Positions 17,125 to 25,487 of a stretch of 64,000 nucleotides of DNA are shown here, one piece after another. The translations under genes were made by a program, and so were the position numbers. Position 1 is the stretch's first letter. Every line of letters begins with the position of its first letter. The notes below the pieces were generated by a model. The model was not told the origin of the DNA. It saw only the letters and a list, made by a program, of their open reading frames with translations, and ran no database searches. Source of the DNA: Sedimentisphaerales bacterium (GTDB taxonomy: Bacteria; Planctomycetota; Phycisphaerae; Sedimentisphaerales; Anaerobacaceae); contig JAFGCD010000017.1 of NCBI GenBank assembly GCA_016932835.1, positions 44,206 to 108,205 of the forward strand, given 5' to 3'.

Positions 17125-19290
17125 ATGTACGAAAAGCGAGTACGAATTCTTGTCATAACAAGTTCAGTTCTGCTGGCGATCTGCATCCTCCGCCTGGGGC
17201 AGATGCAGTTGTTTCCCGGCTCGTCGCTGCAGGACGACATAGCCCGACTGCGAAAACAGGGGAATTCATCTCGTCAACTCAAGACGGTCCGCGGGCTGAT
17301 ACTTGACAGAAAAGGCAGGGCCCTTGCTACGGACGTGGTGCGATTCCAGCTCTGCATAAAATACGAGCTATGTTCGATTCTGGATGAAAACGTTCGAAAG
17401 GCTTCGCTGCTTCGGGCGGCGAGCAATTCCGACGATGAAGCGGCCAACAAGGCTCTTGTCGCTGCGCGCGGCAAGCTCGAAGCCAAGCTCGCAACGATGC
17501 AGCAGATAATCGACAAGCTCGCGCTGTTCGGCGCCGAGCGAGAGGATATCGAACGTGATATTCGCGAGATAAACGAGCGAATATGGAAGCTCAGGACGTT
17601 TCTTGCATGGCGGCGAGGTGAGCCGAATCCGGAGTTAATACGCAGGTACGGCAAGATCAGCAGTGTACCGCTGTCCGAGGCGATCGACGACTTCGAGAAG
17701 CAGGTGCCGAGCGAGAGCCGGCGTCTGGTGCTTACTTCGAGGGTCAGCAACCTGCCCGAGATGAATAAAGCGATACCGATTGTCGAGATCGAGGACGACG
17801 ACGAGGTTTTCAATGCACAGGTTGAGTTCATGAATGTGGACGGGATCAAGATTCTTCCGCGAGAAGACAGGTTCTATCCATACGGTTCCGCAGCGGCGCA
17901 GACAATCGGGTGGGTAGGCCCGGCGTCTCGGCCTGAAGACCTGGAGGTCTTTGCGGACGACAAACTCGCCAGTTATCTGAGCGGGGAACTGTGTGGCAGA
18001 GAAGACGGGGTCGAATATGTCTGCGAAGCGATTCTTCGAGGCAGGCGCGGCGAGCTGCTATACGATATCGACAAACAGCTCGTGAGCGAGACGGAGACTC
18101 AATTAGGCAGAGATGTTCGGCTGACTATCGATATCGAACTGCAGAAACGGATAGAGGATTACCTGGCCGGTTATGAGTACGACCCTAATTGCGGGCCGGG
18201 GGTCGCGGCGGTTCTGATTGATGTTGCATCCGGCGATGTTCTGGTGATGGCTTCACTGCCCACATTCGATCTTAACCGCGTTCGGTACGACTACGGGGAA
18301 CTATCGACAGACGACATCAACAAACCTCTGATTAACCGGGCGATCAACAAATGGTATCCGCCGGGTTCGGTTGTCAAGCCGCTGATTTTCGTGGCCGGGG
18401 CGCAGAGCGGCGTTATCAGCCCGGATGAGGTTATCAGTTGTCCTGCGAAGGCGGCGCCGGAGGGCTGGCCCAACTGCTGGATTTATAACACATACCACTG
18501 GATGGGGCACGATAACCAATGGCCCAACAATAACGCCCGCAACGCTATCAAGGGCAGTTGCAATATCTACTTTTCCCGGCTTGCGGACCGCATTGATCCT
18601 CCGATTCTGCAGCAGTGGCTATTCGAGTTCGGGTACGGCAGGAGCATCGTGCCGGGGCCGGCGCATCTTGAAGACAGCGAATTCGAAAGGTCCTTTCGAC
18701 ATCTCTCGGGGAGGATTTCGAGCGGCGTGCCGAAGGGTCGAATAGTTCGTTTCGACCAGGTTCCCCTGCTGACCAAGCAAGAGCGGAGATGGTTCGGTAT
18801 AGGTCACGGCAAGCTGCTTGTTACTCCTTTGCAGGTGGCCAATGCAATGGCGGCGCTGGCCCGGGGGGGCAAATACAAATCGCCGCAGTTGTTCCTCGAT
18901 GATCCGAACGGGCCTTCAAGGCGGATACGAGTGGACTGCAACGAAACGGACCTGATGCTGTCTGAGGAGGTGCTGGCGACTGTTTATGACGGGATGTGGG
19001 CGGTCGTTAATGAGACCAGCGGCACTGCTAATAAGCAGTTTGCCGGTGTGCTGGGGCGGCTCGCCGAGCAGGACGTGAAGGTTTACGGCAAGACAGGCTC
19101 GACCGAAAGCCCCGATCACGCATGGTTCGGCGGATTTGGCAAAGACAGCGAAGGACGCGCAATTGCAATCGCGTTAGTCGTAGAAGGCGGCCAGCACGGT
19201 TCATCGGACGCGGCTCCGCTGGCGCGGGACATCATCCAATTCTCGATAGAAGCAGGATACCTGGGCAAAGCCATTGCCGATACGGAATGA
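17125..19290 (+). CDS. mrdA: Penicillin-binding protein 2 (elongation transpeptidase)
   Basis: 721 residues. Class B PBP: N-terminal membrane anchor (residues 7-27), a dimerisation/pedestal domain with RGLILDRKGRALATD, and the transpeptidase domain with active-site Ser415 in PGSVVKP (Lys418), SCN (478-480) and KTG (656-658). Cross-links new lateral-wall peptidoglycan with MreBCD. It is longer than the usual 600-650 because of an insertion rich in Ala, Glu and Arg (about residues 85-200) in the N-terminal domain, probably helical. Last gene of the mre operon; convergent with the glycosyltransferase that follows. Confidence 0.95.
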   Translation: MYEKRVRILVITSSVLLAICILRLGQMQLFPGSSLQDDIARLRKQGNSSRQLKTVRGLILDRKGRALATDVVRFQLCIKYELCSILDENVRKASLLRAASNSDDEAANKALVAARGKLEAKLATMQQIIDKLALFGAEREDIERDIREINERIWKLRTFLAWRRGEPNPELIRRYGKISSVPLSEAIDDFEKQVPSESRRLVLTSRVSNLPEMNKAIPIVEIEDDDEVFNAQVEFMNVDGIKILPREDRFYPYGSAAAQTIGWVGPASRPEDLEVFADDKLASYLSGELCGREDGVEYVCEAILRGRRGELLYDIDKQLVSETETQLGRDVRLTIDIELQKRIEDYLAGYEYDPNCGPGVAAVLIDVASGDVLVMASLPTFDLNRVRYDYGELSTDDINKPLINRAINKWYPPGSVVKPLIFVAGAQSGVISPDEVISCPAKAAPEGWPNCWIYNTYHWMGHDNQWPNNNARNAIKGSCNIYFSRLADRIDPPILQQWLFEFGYGRSIVPGPAHLEDSEFERSFRHLSGRISSGVPKGRIVRFDQVPLLTKQERRWFGIGHGKLLVTPLQVANAMAALARGGKYKSPQLFLDDPNGPSRRIRVDCNETDLMLSEEVLATVYDGMWAVVNETSGTANKQFAGVLGRLAEQDVKVYGKTGSTESPDHAWFGGFGKDSEGRAIAIALVVEGGQHGSSDAAPLARDIIQFSIEAGYLGKAIADTE

Positions 19291-19311
19291 ACGAGCAAGA
19301 GGGAGAGAAGC

Positions 19312-20403
19312 TCAAGACAGGGATATGTCAACTGCGGGCTGGAGTTTATTTAGCCGGCTCTGGAGGATTTTGAAGAATTCCTCGTTGTCGGGCCAGAGGA
19401 TTCTTTCGTCGTCGGGCATTGGTTTTTGGATTTCATCGAGGAACCGCCCTACCGCCGCAGTATCCAATTCCTTCGCAGCAACACCGAGACCGAGTTTTTC
19501 CACATAGTGAGCGTTGATTATCTGCTCGTATTGTCCCGCGACGGGCTGGAGGAGCATCTTCTTTTTCAGGTAGAGGCATTCGCTCAGCAATGAAAAGCCC
19601 GCCGATGCGATGACTCCTCCGGCGGCGGCGAGATCGTTGAGGAAGCCCTCGGTGGAACGTTTTTTGAAGACGCAGTTCTTATAGTCGAGGGGGGTCGGCG
19701 TGGTCTTGTCGAAGCCGTAGATGAAGAACTTATGGTCGCTGAATCCGCTTAACACCCGACAGAGACCTTCGCGGTCCTGGCCGGTAGTGGAATAGAGCAA
19801 GATGTGCTCGCCGCAAGTCGGCTGCAATTCCGTCAGGATCGGGCGGACAACCGGAGGGGCGAGGACGGCGGAATCAACCTTCAGGGGCGCTTTGAAGAAG
19901 TTGATGATGACGTAGGCAACGGCTCCTACATAGTGGAGTTCGGTGACAACCTTGGAGGTCAGCCATGAGAGCCAGTCCTTGGCGCTGTGTTCGAGCTTGC
20001 AGAGGGTCAGCATGTGTTCGTGGTCGATGCTGATGAATGGTATGCCGTTTCGCCAGGCCCACCAGGCACTGAAAGGTTCGAAGTCGGATATTATCAGTTG
20101 CGGATCGAACGGTTCGAAGTGTTTTTTGAAGAGTTCGTCGTTCTGCCTGTTCGCATCGGGTAGTTTGAGCAGGTTTTTTTTGAGGGTCTCTGATTTATCG
20201 ATTCGGCCGTCCTTGAAGGCGAATGACAGCCCAAATATTTCCTTCACCCGATCGCCGAAGTACTGTCGCAGGTACAGCAGGGATTTCTGCGAGCCGGCGA
20301 AGATTACATCGTGGCCGGCGTCGATCAATCTGCCGCCTATCAGGTGCGATCTGCTGCTGTGGCCGAATCCCTCGCCGGCAACACCGTAAATAATTCTTGC
20401 CAT
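19312..20403 (-). CDS. Glycosyltransferase, MurG-like GT-B fold
   Basis: 363 residues. N-terminal loop GVAGEGFGHSSRSHLIGG is the glycine-rich start of GT-B enzymes related to MurG and UGT families. The C-terminal half has ILLYSTTGQDREGLCRVL and a donor-binding region IASAGFSLLSECLYLKKKM followed by QYEQIINAHYVEKLGLG, very like the family of archaeal and bacterial glycosyltransferases that resemble MurG. Cytoplasmic, sugar nucleotide dependent. Substrate unknown: it could be lipid-linked wall precursor chemistry given the ftsI neighbour 21 bases upstream, but it is too divergent to call MurG. Confidence 0.82.
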   Translation of the reverse strand: MARIIYGVAGEGFGHSSRSHLIGGRLIDAGHDVIFAGSQKSLLYLRQYFGDRVKEIFGLSFAFKDGRIDKSETLKKNLLKLPDANRQNDELFKKHFEPFDPQLIISDFEPFSAWWAWRNGIPFISIDHEHMLTLCKLEHSAKDWLSWLTSKVVTELHYVGAVAYVIINFFKAPLKVDSAVLAPPVVRPILTELQPTCGEHILLYSTTGQDREGLCRVLSGFSDHKFFIYGFDKTTPTPLDYKNCVFKKRSTEGFLNDLAAAGGVIASAGFSLLSECLYLKKKMLLQPVAGQYEQIINAHYVEKLGLGVAAKELDTAAVGRFLDEIQKPMPDDERILWPDNEEFFKILQSRLNKLQPAVDISLS

Positions 20404-20424
20404 TTGGCGTCGGTCCTGTGAATG

Positions 20425-22155
20425 TCAATATGATCGGCGTCTGCCGGATCGTGCCGCGTAGGCAGGCTGCCTGAGTTTTTCGAGATAGGTGAGGGTCTTT
20501 TCGATTATCTCGGCAGCTACGGGGGAAGCGACCACGCCTCCGGTGTAGCCCAGGCCCAGTTTTTTGTTTGGCTTTCGAATCGAGACAAGCACTACTATCT
20601 GCGGGTCCTCGGCCGGCGCACCCGATACGAAAGAAGCGATGTAATCATCCTGGGAATATCCGGGGCCGTCTTCCCTGGCGATATTTGCGGTGCCAGTTTT
20701 TCCGAAGACCTGCCACTTGTCGAGTTTCGCTCTCTTTCCTGTTCCCTCGTTTACAACGGCTGCCATGGCGTCAGAGATGACCCACCTTGCGATTTCTGGC
20801 TTGACGATGTATCCGACAGGCGGGGGACGCTTGAGGTCTTCAATTGTGCCGTCGCTATTTACAATGGCCTTGACCAGATAAGGCTGAATGAGGCGTCCGC
20901 CGTTAGCGAGTATGCAGAAGGCGCGAACCATCTGCATGGCGGTGACGCATATTTCCTGTCCGAAGGGCACTCGCGTCTCGCTGTATCCGGTCCACTTGCC
21001 GGCGGGCCACAACAGACCGGTCACTTCTCCGGGCAGTTCGATTCCGGTTTTTGCGCCAAAACCAAAGCGTTTCAGCCCGTCGTGCAGTTTTTTCTTGCCG
21101 AGTTTCTGGCCAATCTTCGCCATTCCAATATTGCTGGACTTGATGAGAATCTCGCGCGGCGTAAGGTAACCGAAGCCGTTGCGGTATTCCCCGATTCTGC
21201 CGAATCCCTTTCCGCTGTAGCTTCCGTTTTCACAAAATATTTTTTCGTTTCTGCCCAGAACACCGGCGTCGAGAGCGATTGCCATTACTATCGGTTTGAT
21301 GATGCTGCCCGGTTCGTACCAGTCGGTTATCGCGCGGCTTCTGAAATTGTTTGGGTCGGTAGTGCCGACCTCAAGCGGGATAAAATCGGGGAGCGAGACC
21401 ATCGCGAGGATAGCTCCTGTTTTTGGCTCTGCAACAACGGCGACAGCGGAGGCTGCCTGGTATTTCTCGAATTGTTCGATGAGTGCGCTGCGCACGAACT
21501 GCTGGATTGTGGCGTCCAGCGTAAGAATGATCCCTGCTCCGTCGCAGAGAACACCCTGGGCCTGATTAAGGCATATCGGCCTTCTTGCAATATCTGCGAG
21601 GAAGATGCTCTGGGCAGCCGAGCCTGTAAGCTGATTGTCGTAGTACAATTCCAGGCCCTCCAGTCCGCGATTGTCGCGGCTGGTGAAGCCGACGACATGC
21701 GCGGTGAGCCTGCCCAGCGGATAGTGTCTGATCCATTGAGACTCAACGCCAATGCCTTTGATCTTCCGCGCCAGAGTGCACTGATTTGCGTCGGCCTGGA
21801 CCTTGATCTTTGCATATCCGGGGTTTCGGCTCTCGACAATCAGCGTTCTGATTTCGTGGGGATCCATTTCCACAATTGGAGCGAGGGTTGTTGCTACTAT
21901 GTCGGGATTTTCTATGATTCTCGGTTCTGCCTTTATGATGTTAATTCCATTGCTTGCCGCGAGGACCCTGCCTCGATTGTCGAGAATGGTCCCCCGCCGG
22001 GGCGTCAGGGGATTCCTTGACTGCTGTTGTGTGAGACAGCGGTCCATATAGAACTCGTTTTTGCAGTACTGAAGATAAAAGCATCTCCCGGCAAGGGCAA
22101 GAAACGCCATAATTAAAATGACTAACAAGCAGGCAGTAATTCGGGCGATTCTCAT
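20425..22155 (-). CDS. ftsI: Division-specific transpeptidase FtsI (PBP3)
   Basis: 576 residues, class B PBP. Membrane anchor (about residues 7-27), RRGTILDNRGRVLA pedestal motif, then transpeptidase motifs: Ser284 in EPGSIIKP (Lys287), SSN (340-342) and KTG (486-488). Position downstream of mraZ, rsmH and an ftsL-like gene is the standard dcw order, which supports FtsI rather than an elongation PBP. Makes septal peptidoglycan cross-links. It ends 21 bases before the glycosyltransferase start. Confidence 0.95.
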   Translation of the reverse strand: MRIARITACLLVILIMAFLALAGRCFYLQYCKNEFYMDRCLTQQQSRNPLTPRRGTILDNRGRVLAASNGINIIKAEPRIIENPDIVATTLAPIVEMDPHEIRTLIVESRNPGYAKIKVQADANQCTLARKIKGIGVESQWIRHYPLGRLTAHVVGFTSRDNRGLEGLELYYDNQLTGSAAQSIFLADIARRPICLNQAQGVLCDGAGIILTLDATIQQFVRSALIEQFEKYQAASAVAVVAEPKTGAILAMVSLPDFIPLEVGTTDPNNFRSRAITDWYEPGSIIKPIVMAIALDAGVLGRNEKIFCENGSYSGKGFGRIGEYRNGFGYLTPREILIKSSNIGMAKIGQKLGKKKLHDGLKRFGFGAKTGIELPGEVTGLLWPAGKWTGYSETRVPFGQEICVTAMQMVRAFCILANGGRLIQPYLVKAIVNSDGTIEDLKRPPPVGYIVKPEIARWVISDAMAAVVNEGTGKRAKLDKWQVFGKTGTANIAREDGPGYSQDDYIASFVSGAPAEDPQIVVLVSIRKPNKKLGLGYTGGVVASPVAAEIIEKTLTYLEKLRQPAYAARSGRRRSY

Positions 22156-22196
22156 TCTCCTGAGTTTCCCTTTCGAGTCGTGGTCGTTTATCGGTT

Positions 22197-22430
22197 TCAG
22201 TCTGGAGCGGCGTCTTTTTCTTCGAGTCGTTCGGAGACTGCCGTCGGGTTAATCAGGCATTCCACGCGGATTTGTTTATCGGCCAAGTCTTTATTCAGTC
22301 GTCTCTGCTCGACCGCTTGCGTTGATCGCTGGTAGAAAATGCGATTGTTGGCGTTTCGCAGATAAACGGTGAGAATCAAGATGCCCGTACAGTAGAAAAT
22401 GACAAAGACAAAGCGAAATCGGGACATCAC
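22197..22430 (-). CDS. FtsL-like small bitopic protein
   Basis: 77 residues. A short cytoplasmic N-terminus, one membrane helix (about residues 5-24) and a heptad-rich extracytoplasmic stretch (RIFYQRSTQAVEQRRLNKDL). This is the size, topology and position (immediately upstream of ftsI) of FtsL, whose sequence is poorly conserved. The call rests on topology and synteny, not on sequence identity. Confidence 0.6.
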   Translation of the reverse strand: MMSRFRFVFVIFYCTGILILTVYLRNANNRIFYQRSTQAVEQRRLNKDLADKQIRVECLINPTAVSERLEEKDAAPD

Positions 22431-22507
22431 ATTATAGTTCTGCAGTCACTTACCGGCGCTGCCATCTGCGACGAATCGGCGCGGCGGCGGGACAGGCTGT
22501 TCATTCC

Positions 22508-23458
22508 TTACTTGGTCGGGATCTTCAACTTCATTCCGATGCTGATAGAATCCTCGCTCGAGAGGATATCGGCGTTGAGCTTGCTGATTTCCGCATAGCG
22601 AACTCCGTTTCCCAACTGGTCGGCGGCGATGCTCCAGAGGCTGTCGCCCTCCTTCACCTGATACAACCGCTCCTGGGTTTTTAGGGTTGTGGCCGGGGTA
22701 ATGTTCTTCTGCCCGATGGACTTAACCTTCTCAAACAATTCCGGCGTCATGAGGCTCCCAGTCGCAGGCTTATCCAGAAGCGTATTCGGCAATGCAGGGA
22801 TAACGAGTTTCTGGCCTACCATTATCTCATCGGGTGATTTGAGCAGGTTTCGATTGGCTTCAAATATCCCGGCGACATTCGCTCTTATATTACCCTGTTC
22901 AAGACCATAGAACTTTTTTGCAATCGACGCCAGGCTGTCGCCTCCGGCCACAACATAAGTCTTTGTGGAGGCCGGCTTAACGAATGCCGGCGTGACTGGT
23001 TTGGGCACTGAGTTAGATATTGATACTGTTGGCCCGGTCTTCAAGACGGTATTGCTCTTTGAGACTATATCAGCCGGCGATACAATGCCAATGTTCCCAG
23101 CCGAGTTAACCGGCCCAAGCAAGTCCTGCCTGGCAAGCACATCCTTAACGATGGTGTCATATTGGGGTATTGGGATTTCGTATCTAATATCGCCGGTGTC
23201 CTGTGCGAATGTCCCAGCCGGGTCAAACGAAGGTCTCGGTATTTGCGCAAGCCCCTGAGTTACAGCGTCGGGCGGATTAAGGACCTCATCGGCCCTGCGC
23301 TCCCAGCCCACGCCGGGAGGGTCATTTCTGACCATGTTCATCGTCAATTCATTACTGTCGGTCTGGCCGTGGAGCTTGGGCAGGCCATTTATGATGAAGG
23401 CAATAATGAATATGAAGACCAAACCTAACAACAATCCAATCTTGGCGTCCGAAGTCAT
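22508..23458 (-). CDS. Membrane-anchored protein with two LysM domains
   Basis: 316 residues from ATG 23458, chosen because GGAG lies 7 bases before it. N-terminal membrane helix (about residues 7-25), a long disordered Pro/Ser/Val/Asn-rich linker, then two LysM peptidoglycan-binding modules: one beginning TYVVAGGDSLASIAKKFYG and one beginning RLYQVKEGDSLWSIAADQLG at the C-terminus. LysM binds N-acetylglucosamine-containing glycans. Its place between rsmH and the ftsL-like gene suggests a division-linked wall-binding protein; this is inference from position. Confidence 0.85.
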   Translation of the reverse strand: MTSDAKIGLLLGLVFIFIIAFIINGLPKLHGQTDSNELTMNMVRNDPPGVGWERRADEVLNPPDAVTQGLAQIPRPSFDPAGTFAQDTGDIRYEIPIPQYDTIVKDVLARQDLLGPVNSAGNIGIVSPADIVSKSNTVLKTGPTVSISNSVPKPVTPAFVKPASTKTYVVAGGDSLASIAKKFYGLEQGNIRANVAGIFEANRNLLKSPDEIMVGQKLVIPALPNTLLDKPATGSLMTPELFEKVKSIGQKNITPATTLKTQERLYQVKEGDSLWSIAADQLGNGVRYAEISKLNADILSSEDSISIGMKLKIPTK

Positions 23459-23520
23459 GACACAACTCCATTTCAAAATGATTCCACAGTTAACGATTAC
23501 AAATATGACCAACGAATATA

Positions 23521-24459
23521 TTATTGTCTTTGGGCAATCCTGAGCTTTGCGCTTCTTGACCGCCTATTTTCGGCAATTTCGGCGTCTGCGGGCACAATAG
23601 GCTTCTTCGTAATTACCCGATAGATGTTATCCTTTGCCTTGTTCCTGAAATCCAATTTAACCATTCGGTCTTCAAGGCTGTGGTAGCTGATTATTGCTAT
23701 CCAGCCGGTCCTTTTCAGCAATTCCGGGGCAGAAACGAGCAGTTGGGCCAGATTTTCCAACTCACTGTTGACCGCAATTCTCAGTGCCTGGAACGTTCTG
23801 GTAGCTGGATGAATCCTGCTCTTTCTTTTTTGCCCCGGCCTGGCGAGCGCCTTACAGACGATAGCTGCGAGTTGTCCGGTCGTGGTAATAGGCTCATTAA
23901 CGCGGTGCCGGACGATGAAACGCGCAATCCGTCTTGACGCCCTGTCCTGGCCGAATTTGTAAATCAGATCGGCCAAAGACTTTTCGTCCGTTTCATTAAC
24001 TATATCGGCAGCAGTAGTCTTTATTCTTTTGTCAATTCTCATATCCAGAGGCATATTTGCCTGGAAACTGAGTCCCGTCTGTGTATCCGCCAACTGTGCC
24101 GAACATAGACCTAAATCAGCCAGTATAAGATCAACCTTGTCTATGCCCTGCTTGCGGATTTGCTCTGAGATTAGTGCGAAATTTGAATTGACCAGAACGA
24201 CCTTGCACTTTAGTTCGGTTAGTCTCGACCGGGCTGTTCTGATGGAGTTCTCATCGACATCCAGGCCGATTATCAGTCCCTCGGGGCCTAACATCCCGCC
24301 GAACAGAAAACTATGACCTCCATGCCCAATGGTCGCATCGACCATCACCCCATCCGGCGGTAAGTTTATCTGTTCGGCCAGGACTCCGGCAAGAACCGGA
24401 ATATGCTCTGCTAATGGACCATCCACTTTAGTCGTATCGGGCAAAATATGTCGGTTCAA
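23521..24459 (-). CDS. rsmH: 16S rRNA (cytosine-1402 N4)-methyltransferase
   Basis: About 312 residues. Conserved start region HIPVLAGVLAEQI, SAM loop VDATIGHGGHS, then LILADLGLCSAQL (family DLGVSSxQL), DMRID and ATRTFQALRIAVNSEL near the C-terminus. Methylates C1402 in the decoding centre. The start is not certain: no ATG lies close to the domain; TTG at 24459 gives the normal length, and GTG at 24426 is the alternative. Its former name mraW reflects its place in the mra/dcw cluster. Confidence 0.93.
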   Translation of the reverse strand: MNRHILPDTTKVDGPLAEHIPVLAGVLAEQINLPPDGVMVDATIGHGGHSFLFGGMLGPEGLIIGLDVDENSIRTARSRLTELKCKVVLVNSNFALISEQIRKQGIDKVDLILADLGLCSAQLADTQTGLSFQANMPLDMRIDKRIKTTAADIVNETDEKSLADLIYKFGQDRASRRIARFIVRHRVNEPITTTGQLAAIVCKALARPGQKRKSRIHPATRTFQALRIAVNSELENLAQLLVSAPELLKRTGWIAIISYHSLEDRMVKLDFRNKAKDNIYRVITKKPIVPADAEIAENRRSRSAKLRIAQRQ

Positions 24460-24478
24460 CGGCTTAAAAACGCCCTTT

Positions 24479-24688
24479 TTAGCCCACGACAACCGCGGTG
24501 TCTTTCTTGCGAAGCTCCCCGACGTCAGGTGAAAACTCGACGCCGGCAAAGGCCTGGTCAAGCTCCTTGAGACGTTTGAGGCGTTCTCCGAGAACTGCCA
24601 GCGAGGCAAATGTCCGCTCATTAGCAGCCCCGTCGCCCGCCAAGCCTGCGGTCACAACTTTATAATGGTCCAATTCAGTTTCGATCAT
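24479..24688 (-). CDS. Small hypothetical protein between mraZ and rsmH
   Basis: 69 residues from ATG 24688, with a strong GGGAGG six bases upstream. Soluble, with a helical, Leu/Lys-rich centre (VLGERLKRLKELDQAF). I do not recognise it. It is tightly packed: 22 bases after mraZ and close to the rsmH start, so it is very likely co-expressed with both. Confidence 0.6.
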   Translation of the reverse strand: MIETELDHYKVVTAGLAGDGAANERTFASLAVLGERLKRLKELDQAFAGVEFSPDVGELRKKDTAVVVG

Positions 24689-24710
24689 TCTGCCTCCCAC
24701 TCGAAAAAAC

Positions 24711-25184
24711 TCAGCGTTCGTCGTTCTGCTTCTGTAAGACAATCTGCCTTGCCTGGGACATCTGCTTTTGATACTGGACCATGTGATCTGAAAGATACTG
24801 CTCCCAATTCTCACTGTTCCACAATTCGATATGGTCCCTGACGCCAATGAGGGTAATCTGATCCTTGAGGCCTGCCCTGGTTCGGAGCCTGTCGTTGAGG
24901 AGCAGTCTTCCCTGGCCGTCTAATTCGACCTTGCTCGTGAGTGCGAAACTCATTCGTTCAAAAGCCACCGCCTCATCAGGTGCGGCTGCATCGGGAGCCA
25001 CCGCCAGGGCAATATGCTCAAAATACCTCTCAGGATACAGGCATAATATGCCGTTGGCGCCGAGGACAAGGTAGAAGTTGCTGCCATGCTCTTCGGAATC
25101 AATCTGGCTTCTGAGCTTATTGGAGACAAGGACCCTGCCCTTGTCATCGACAACGTGCTGGTATTCGCCTGTTAGTAACAGCAT
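24711..25184 (-). CDS. mraZ: Transcriptional regulator MraZ
   Basis: 157 residues from ATG 25184, which yields the canonical start LTGEYQHVVDDKGRVLV. Two SpoVT/AbrB-like swapped-hairpin domains are present; the second has VELDGQGRLLLNDRLR. MraZ assembles into rings and binds repeated boxes upstream of its own operon, repressing the dcw genes in E. coli. Two box-like repeats overlap its promoter here. First gene of the division cluster. Confidence 0.95.
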   Translation of the reverse strand: MLLLTGEYQHVVDDKGRVLVSNKLRSQIDSEEHGSNFYLVLGANGILCLYPERYFEHIALAVAPDAAAPDEAVAFERMSFALTSKVELDGQGRLLLNDRLRTRAGLKDQITLIGVRDHIELWNSENWEQYLSDHMVQYQKQMSQARQIVLQKQNDER

Positions 25185-25219
25185 GGCATCTGCCCCACTC
25201 AGTAAAGCTACAATGGGTA

Positions 25220-25247
25220 ATTCTACCACTTTTTACCACTGAGTCAA
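25220..25247 (-). promoter_or_regulatory. mraZ operon promoter
   Basis: On the minus strand: TTGACT (25247-25242), a 16-base spacer and TAGAAT (25225-25220). About 36 bases from the -10 to the mraZ start codon. Confidence 0.65.
25225..25244 (-). promoter_or_regulatory. Two MraZ-box-like direct repeats
   Basis: On the minus strand two 10-base units in tandem share GTGGTA (CTCAGTGGTA, AAAAGTGGTA). The 10-bp period and the AAAGTGG core match described MraZ boxes. They fill the -35/-10 spacer, which is where a repressor would block initiation. Confidence 0.55.
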
Positions 25248-25487
25248 CTATCCGCCTCAATTTTTTAGGTATTTCTTAAAAGTTTTGTTATAGGACCGTC
25301 ACTTCAATGGCTCTAAAGCCTTCACAGAGAAGACTTTATGGAGAATTCGCCCAGTTTCGACAGCGGGGATTCTTTCTTAACGTGCTGCTGTGAATTTCGG
25401 TTCTAAAAGGGCGTATTCCGGCACCGAGATTGGGAATCGCTCCCACCTGTGCGCACCAGAACCGCCCTACTGTTCAGTGAGGGGTTC

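Noticed and set aside
19312..20403. Naming the glycosyltransferase MurG
   Set aside because: The fold matches, but the sequence resembles the wider MurG-like group and the position after ftsI is not enough.
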